Positions 60,953 to 64,000 of a DNA stretch of 64,000 bases are shown here, one piece after another. How positions within the stretch are numbered: the stretch's first letter is position 1; each line of letters starts with the position of its first letter. Made by a program: the position numbers and the translations under genes. Source of the DNA: JABGPL01 sp964387885 (lineage in GTDB: Bacteria; Electryoneota; AABM5-125-24; Hatepunaeales; Hatepunaeaceae); the NCBI GenBank assembly GCA_964387885.1, contig CAYLYZ010000001.1:1-64000 (forward strand). The letters are read 5' to 3'. The notes beneath the pieces were generated by a model that was not told the DNA's origin, did not search any database, and saw nothing but the letters and a program-made list of their open reading frames with translations.

Positions 60953-61208
60953 GAAATATCTCTCCCGTTTTCAAACCAAATCTACCTTTAACATGATTAA
61001 TCATTATTCCTGCCAGCATGGCAGATCAATTGCATTGATCTGAATCTCGTATTATTTTATTAAGTTAGCTCATTAGTAGTCAATTTGATCGTGAATGCGT
61101 ACACATTTCCCAGAATTTTCAACGAGGCATACTCCCCACATTGATTGGAAATCTGTTTCTAATCGGGCTATTCATTTTTAGGATATTTTACAGGAAGTTT
61201 TAAATTAA

Positions 61209-64000
61209 ATGAAAGCTACTGAAAAAGCCATCTCCTTTCTGCCTAAACGAATCATACCCTGGATAACTGATGGTCAAGGAGAAAGACGTTTCGAAGCAGT
61301 TGTTGCATTTGCGGATGTGTCTGGCTTCACCAAGATGTCTGAGCAACTTGCAACAATAGGACATGAAGGCGCAGAAACACTAACGGCGGTTCTGAATAGT
61401 TACTTCACCGAAATGATCAATCGAATCAACCGGGATGGCGGATTTGTCGGAAAATTCGGTGGAGATGCAATGACGATTTTTTTCCCGGTTGAAGAATCTG
61501 AAAACAGTCGTGATGTAGCTCTCCGTGCAGTCTCGACCTGCCTTGACCTCCAGGAGAAGATGGTGGCGTTTCAGGATGTAAAAACAAAAGCCGGAAGTTT
61601 CTCTCTTGGGATGAAAATAGGTATTGCTTTTGGTAGTGTATTATTCCGAGTTGTTGGTCCTGAAAGAGCTGGCGGGAAGGAGATATTGCTCGCAGGTGTA
61701 CCATTGGATATGGCAGCAGAGGCAGAACATCACGGAACAGCCGGACAAGTTGTAATATCCGACGAAATGGCAACAATTTGCGATCTTCGAATTAGTCCGG
61801 TTGATGATGGTTTCTTTCTCGTTGATCCCAATGCAAAACTGAAACCTCCCAAGTATAAATATGAAGCAGAGATCGAAGACAGTTCAAAGCTGTCTGACTT
61901 AACAAAACAATTTATTGATCCTCCGGTTTATAACCGAATTGCACTCGGTATGGATTCGGTTGGTGAAATTCGACGGGTCTCTGTAATTTTCATGTCATTT
62001 TCGGGTCTTGATTATGACTTGGATCCCGGGGTTGGAAAAAAATTAGAGGAATTATACGGATGGGTTCACAATCTTATTATAAGGTTTGGTGGATCAATAA
62101 ATAAGGTTGATATGGGTGATAAGGGTTCTAAGATGATTATCACATTTGGAACCCCAAAAGCTCACGAAAATGACGAGGAACTTGCAGTACATTGTGGATG
62201 GCAACTAACTAAAGGTCTTGAGAAGGTTAAAAAGCTCGGAGTTAGTATGCGGATGGGAATTGCCACGGGAGTAGTATTTGCCGGTGAAGTTGGAGCACCG
62301 AGCAGGCAGGAATACACCGTAATGGGCAGTGTAGTGAACCTATCTGCAAGGATTATGGCTCACAGCAGTCCCGGAAAGCTCATTGTTGATAAAGCGACCA
62401 AGTCCAGATCCAAAGGCGTATTTGACTTTGCAGAGCCTGAGTTTGTTCAGTTCAAAGGGATGAAAGAACCGCTCCCGGTATATGAAGTTATTGGATTAAG
62501 GTCGGCATCAAAAAAACCCTTCCAGCGAGAAAGAAGAAAACTTAATGGCAGAGATGAGGAACTTGTCAAAGTAAATCATGTTATTGACGAAGTTCTCAAT
62601 AATAAACTAAGGATTCTGATTTTAAAAGGTGATGCCGGAGTAGGAAAATCAAGAATTGTCCAGGAAATCATAAAGATTGCCCAGCCCAAAGGATTTACTA
62701 TTGGTGCGGGAGAGGCGTTGAGTTATGCAAAAACCAATCCATATCTAACGTGGATTTCAATCCTTAGACGACTGATGAGATTACCTTCCGCCGGTGGAGG
62801 GGAAAAGGCTATTCAGAAGATTCGCGAAATTATCGCTAAAGCTGATCCTGAAAACGAATTCCGTCTGCCTATAGTGGCAGGGATTCTGGGCATTGAATGC
62901 CCTGATAACCAATTAACACAACATTTTGATGCTCAGATGCGGCAGGAAAATCTTTTTGATTTCATAATAAAGCTATTGAAGTACTTAAGTCGAACCTCAC
63001 CCGTTTTGATTATTTTTGAAGATGAGCAATGGATTGACAGGTACTCCCTGAACTTGATAACTCATTTAATGAGAAACCTCTCAGAATTTCCAATTCTGAT
63101 TTTATTTGCGCGGCGCTCTTATAGTGCTCGATTCAGGTCAGATCACATCTCTGAAATTGAGGGAAGTGAGATCGCTCAATCTTTGAGGATAGTTGAATTC
63201 AGTCGTGAACAATTAGAGCAAATTATTCTAAGAAAATACAATTCACGTGGGATTGATCAGGAACTTCTGGATTTCATATTTGATGCCTCTCACGGGAATG
63301 CATCTTTTACAGAACAAATGATTGATAATCTCAATTCAGTTAAGAGAATTCGGATAGTTCCCAAAATCATTTCCGAGGGGGAACCAGAAGTCCGGTACAT
63401 TGAAAAAATCGGGGATCTGAAGGAGGTCGAAGTTCCGGATTCTTTAACAAGCCTGATCATGAGTCAACTTGACAGACTTAATGAAGAAGCAAAACTCACA
63501 ATAAAATTAGCAGCAGTTATCGGCAGGCAGTTCCGCACTGAAATCGTGAAAGAATCCTATCCCGTAGCAATGACTGAGAAAGGCATTAGTGAATCTTTAC
63601 TGGAATTGAGTACTCGTGATATCGTCACTGGTGATGAAGATAATGACCTTTATGATTACATCTTTAAAAACCTGTTAACCCTTGACGTTGCATACGACAG
63701 TCTCTTATTTGCCCATAGAAGAGAATATCATAAGCGGATTGGATTATGCTTAGAGAGTTTACAACAGGATTCTTTACCAGAATGGTACGAAGAACTCGCT
63801 CGTCATTTTTCAAATTCCGATGATGATCCCAAAGCTATCAAGTATTTACACAAAGCAGGAGATAAATCTTACAACCTGTATGCAAACGAAAGTGCCGGTT
63901 CCTATTACACCAAAGCTCTTGAAAGGGCAACGTCTGAAGAATTCTCAAGGGAGCGTCTTGATTTGTTGTATATGAGATCAAAGGTCTATTCAACAACCGG
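61209..64000 (+). CDS. Two-cyclase-domain plus AAA ATPase protein (soluble adenylyl cyclase-like), cut by window end
   Basis: At least 930 aa, open to the window edge. Two class III cyclase domains come first. Domain 1 (about 28-200) has both metal-binding Asp residues, D36 (FADVSGF) and D86 (KFGGDAM), but its Asn/Arg pair is lost (LDMAAEA). Domain 2 (about 255-425) has lost the first Asp (S263 in FMSFSG) but keeps N377 and R381 (VVNLSAR). They could make one composite active site, as in mammalian soluble adenylyl cyclase. A P-loop NTPase follows (GDAGVGKS, 474-481), then helical regulatory sequence. The ATG at 61209 has AGGAAG upstream at rather long spacing. It should make cAMP. The signal is unknown. 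Confidence 0.88.
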   Translation, partial: MKATEKAISFLPKRIIPWITDGQGERRFEAVVAFADVSGFTKMSEQLATIGHEGAETLTAVLNSYFTEMINRINRDGGFVGKFGGDAMTIFFPVEESENSRDVALRAVSTCLDLQEKMVAFQDVKTKAGSFSLGMKIGIAFGSVLFRVVGPERAGGKEILLAGVPLDMAAEAEHHGTAGQVVISDEMATICDLRISPVDDGFFLVDPNAKLKPPKYKYEAEIEDSSKLSDLTKQFIDPPVYNRIALGMDSVGEIRRVSVIFMSFSGLDYDLDPGVGKKLEELYGWVHNLIIRFGGSINKVDMGDKGSKMIITFGTPKAHENDEELAVHCGWQLTKGLEKVKKLGVSMRMGIATGVVFAGEVGAPSRQEYTVMGSVVNLSARIMAHSSPGKLIVDKATKSRSKGVFDFAEPEFVQFKGMKEPLPVYEVIGLRSASKKPFQRERRKLNGRDEELVKVNHVIDEVLNNKLRILILKGDAGVGKSRIVQEIIKIAQPKGFTIGAGEALSYAKTNPYLTWISILRRLMRLPSAGGGEKAIQKIREIIAKADPENEFRLPIVAGILGIECPDNQLTQHFDAQMRQENLFDFIIKLLKYLSRTSPVLIIFEDEQWIDRYSLNLITHLMRNLSEFPILILFARRSYSARFRSDHISEIEGSEIAQSLRIVEFSREQLEQIILRKYNSRGIDQELLDFIFDASHGNASFTEQMIDNLNSVKRIRIVPKIISEGEPEVRYIEKIGDLKEVEVPDSLTSLIMSQLDRLNEEAKLTIKLAAVIGRQFRTEIVKESYPVAMTEKGISESLLELSTRDIVTGDEDNDLYDYIFKNLLTLDVAYDSLLFAHRREYHKRIGLCLESLQQDSLPEWYEELARHFSNSDDDPKAIKYLHKAGDKSYNLYANESAGSYYTKALERATSEEFSRERLDLLYMRSKVYSTT

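Noticed and set aside
1..64000. tRNA and rRNA genes
   Set aside because: No cloverleaf with acceptor and T-arm consensus and no rRNA-like stretch was noticed. A tRNAscan or Infernal run would settle this.

Overview
The window looks like a chromosomal fragment of an uncultured, Gram-negative FCB-group bacterium, of the kind placed in Zixibacteria, KSB1, Electryonea or Marinimicrobia. The reasons are large Sec-exported proteins ending in a type IX secretion (Por) sorting domain with the YPNPFN motif, multihaem cytochromes c, and a zinc importer with a lipoprotein binding subunit. The exact phylum cannot be fixed from sequence reading alone. A 100-N gap and two one-base frameshifts suggest a draft or metagenome assembly.

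Layout. 0.1-7.5 kb (minus strand): an electron-transfer cluster. It holds an 18-haem NapC-type cytochrome, a small membrane protein, a 9-haem collagen-linked lipoprotein cytochrome and a 69-aa protein, preceded by a near-perfect sigma-54 promoter. Upstream lie a sigma-54 activator with an inactivated arsenate-reductase-like input domain and a decayed histidine kinase. 7.5-11.4 kb: ecfT-truA behind a strong sigma-70 promoter, transaldolase and an HtrA protease. 11.7-14.9 kb: a DUF6485 protein and the complete preQ0 operon queC-queE-queD-folE2, with a 56-bp triplication at the queC/queE junction. 14.9-21.9 kb: a 2,358-aa secreted protein. 22.2-26.7 kb: dtd, an endonuclease III-like gene, a thioesterase and a sodium:solute symporter, divergent from spmA-spmB.

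27.2-41.8 kb is a secretome island. A small sorting-domain protein is followed by ten tandem paralogous secreted proteins (N-terminal IDSI motif, ASH immunoglobulin-like domain, C-terminal 'NMSI' domain), then a 1,538-aa sorting-domain protein. 41.8-49.3 kb is repeat-rich accessory DNA. It carries a HEPN/MNT toxin-antitoxin pair with a frameshifted HEPN gene and an 817-aa PD-(D/E)xK plus SEC-C protein. Both sit between inverted copies of a ~140-bp element, one of which is the promoter region of a P-loop ATPase gene.

49.3-64 kb returns to metabolism and transport: a HAD/crotonase fusion with a thiolase, a BNR-propeller secreted protein, ACR3 arsenite efflux with a CDF exporter, znuABC (znuC with an apparent non-AUG start), a GlcD-type FAD oxidase, and a soluble-adenylyl-cyclase-like protein cut by the window end.

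Many intergenic spaces hold short palindromes belonging to several dispersed families. No rRNA, tRNA or CRISPR array was seen.
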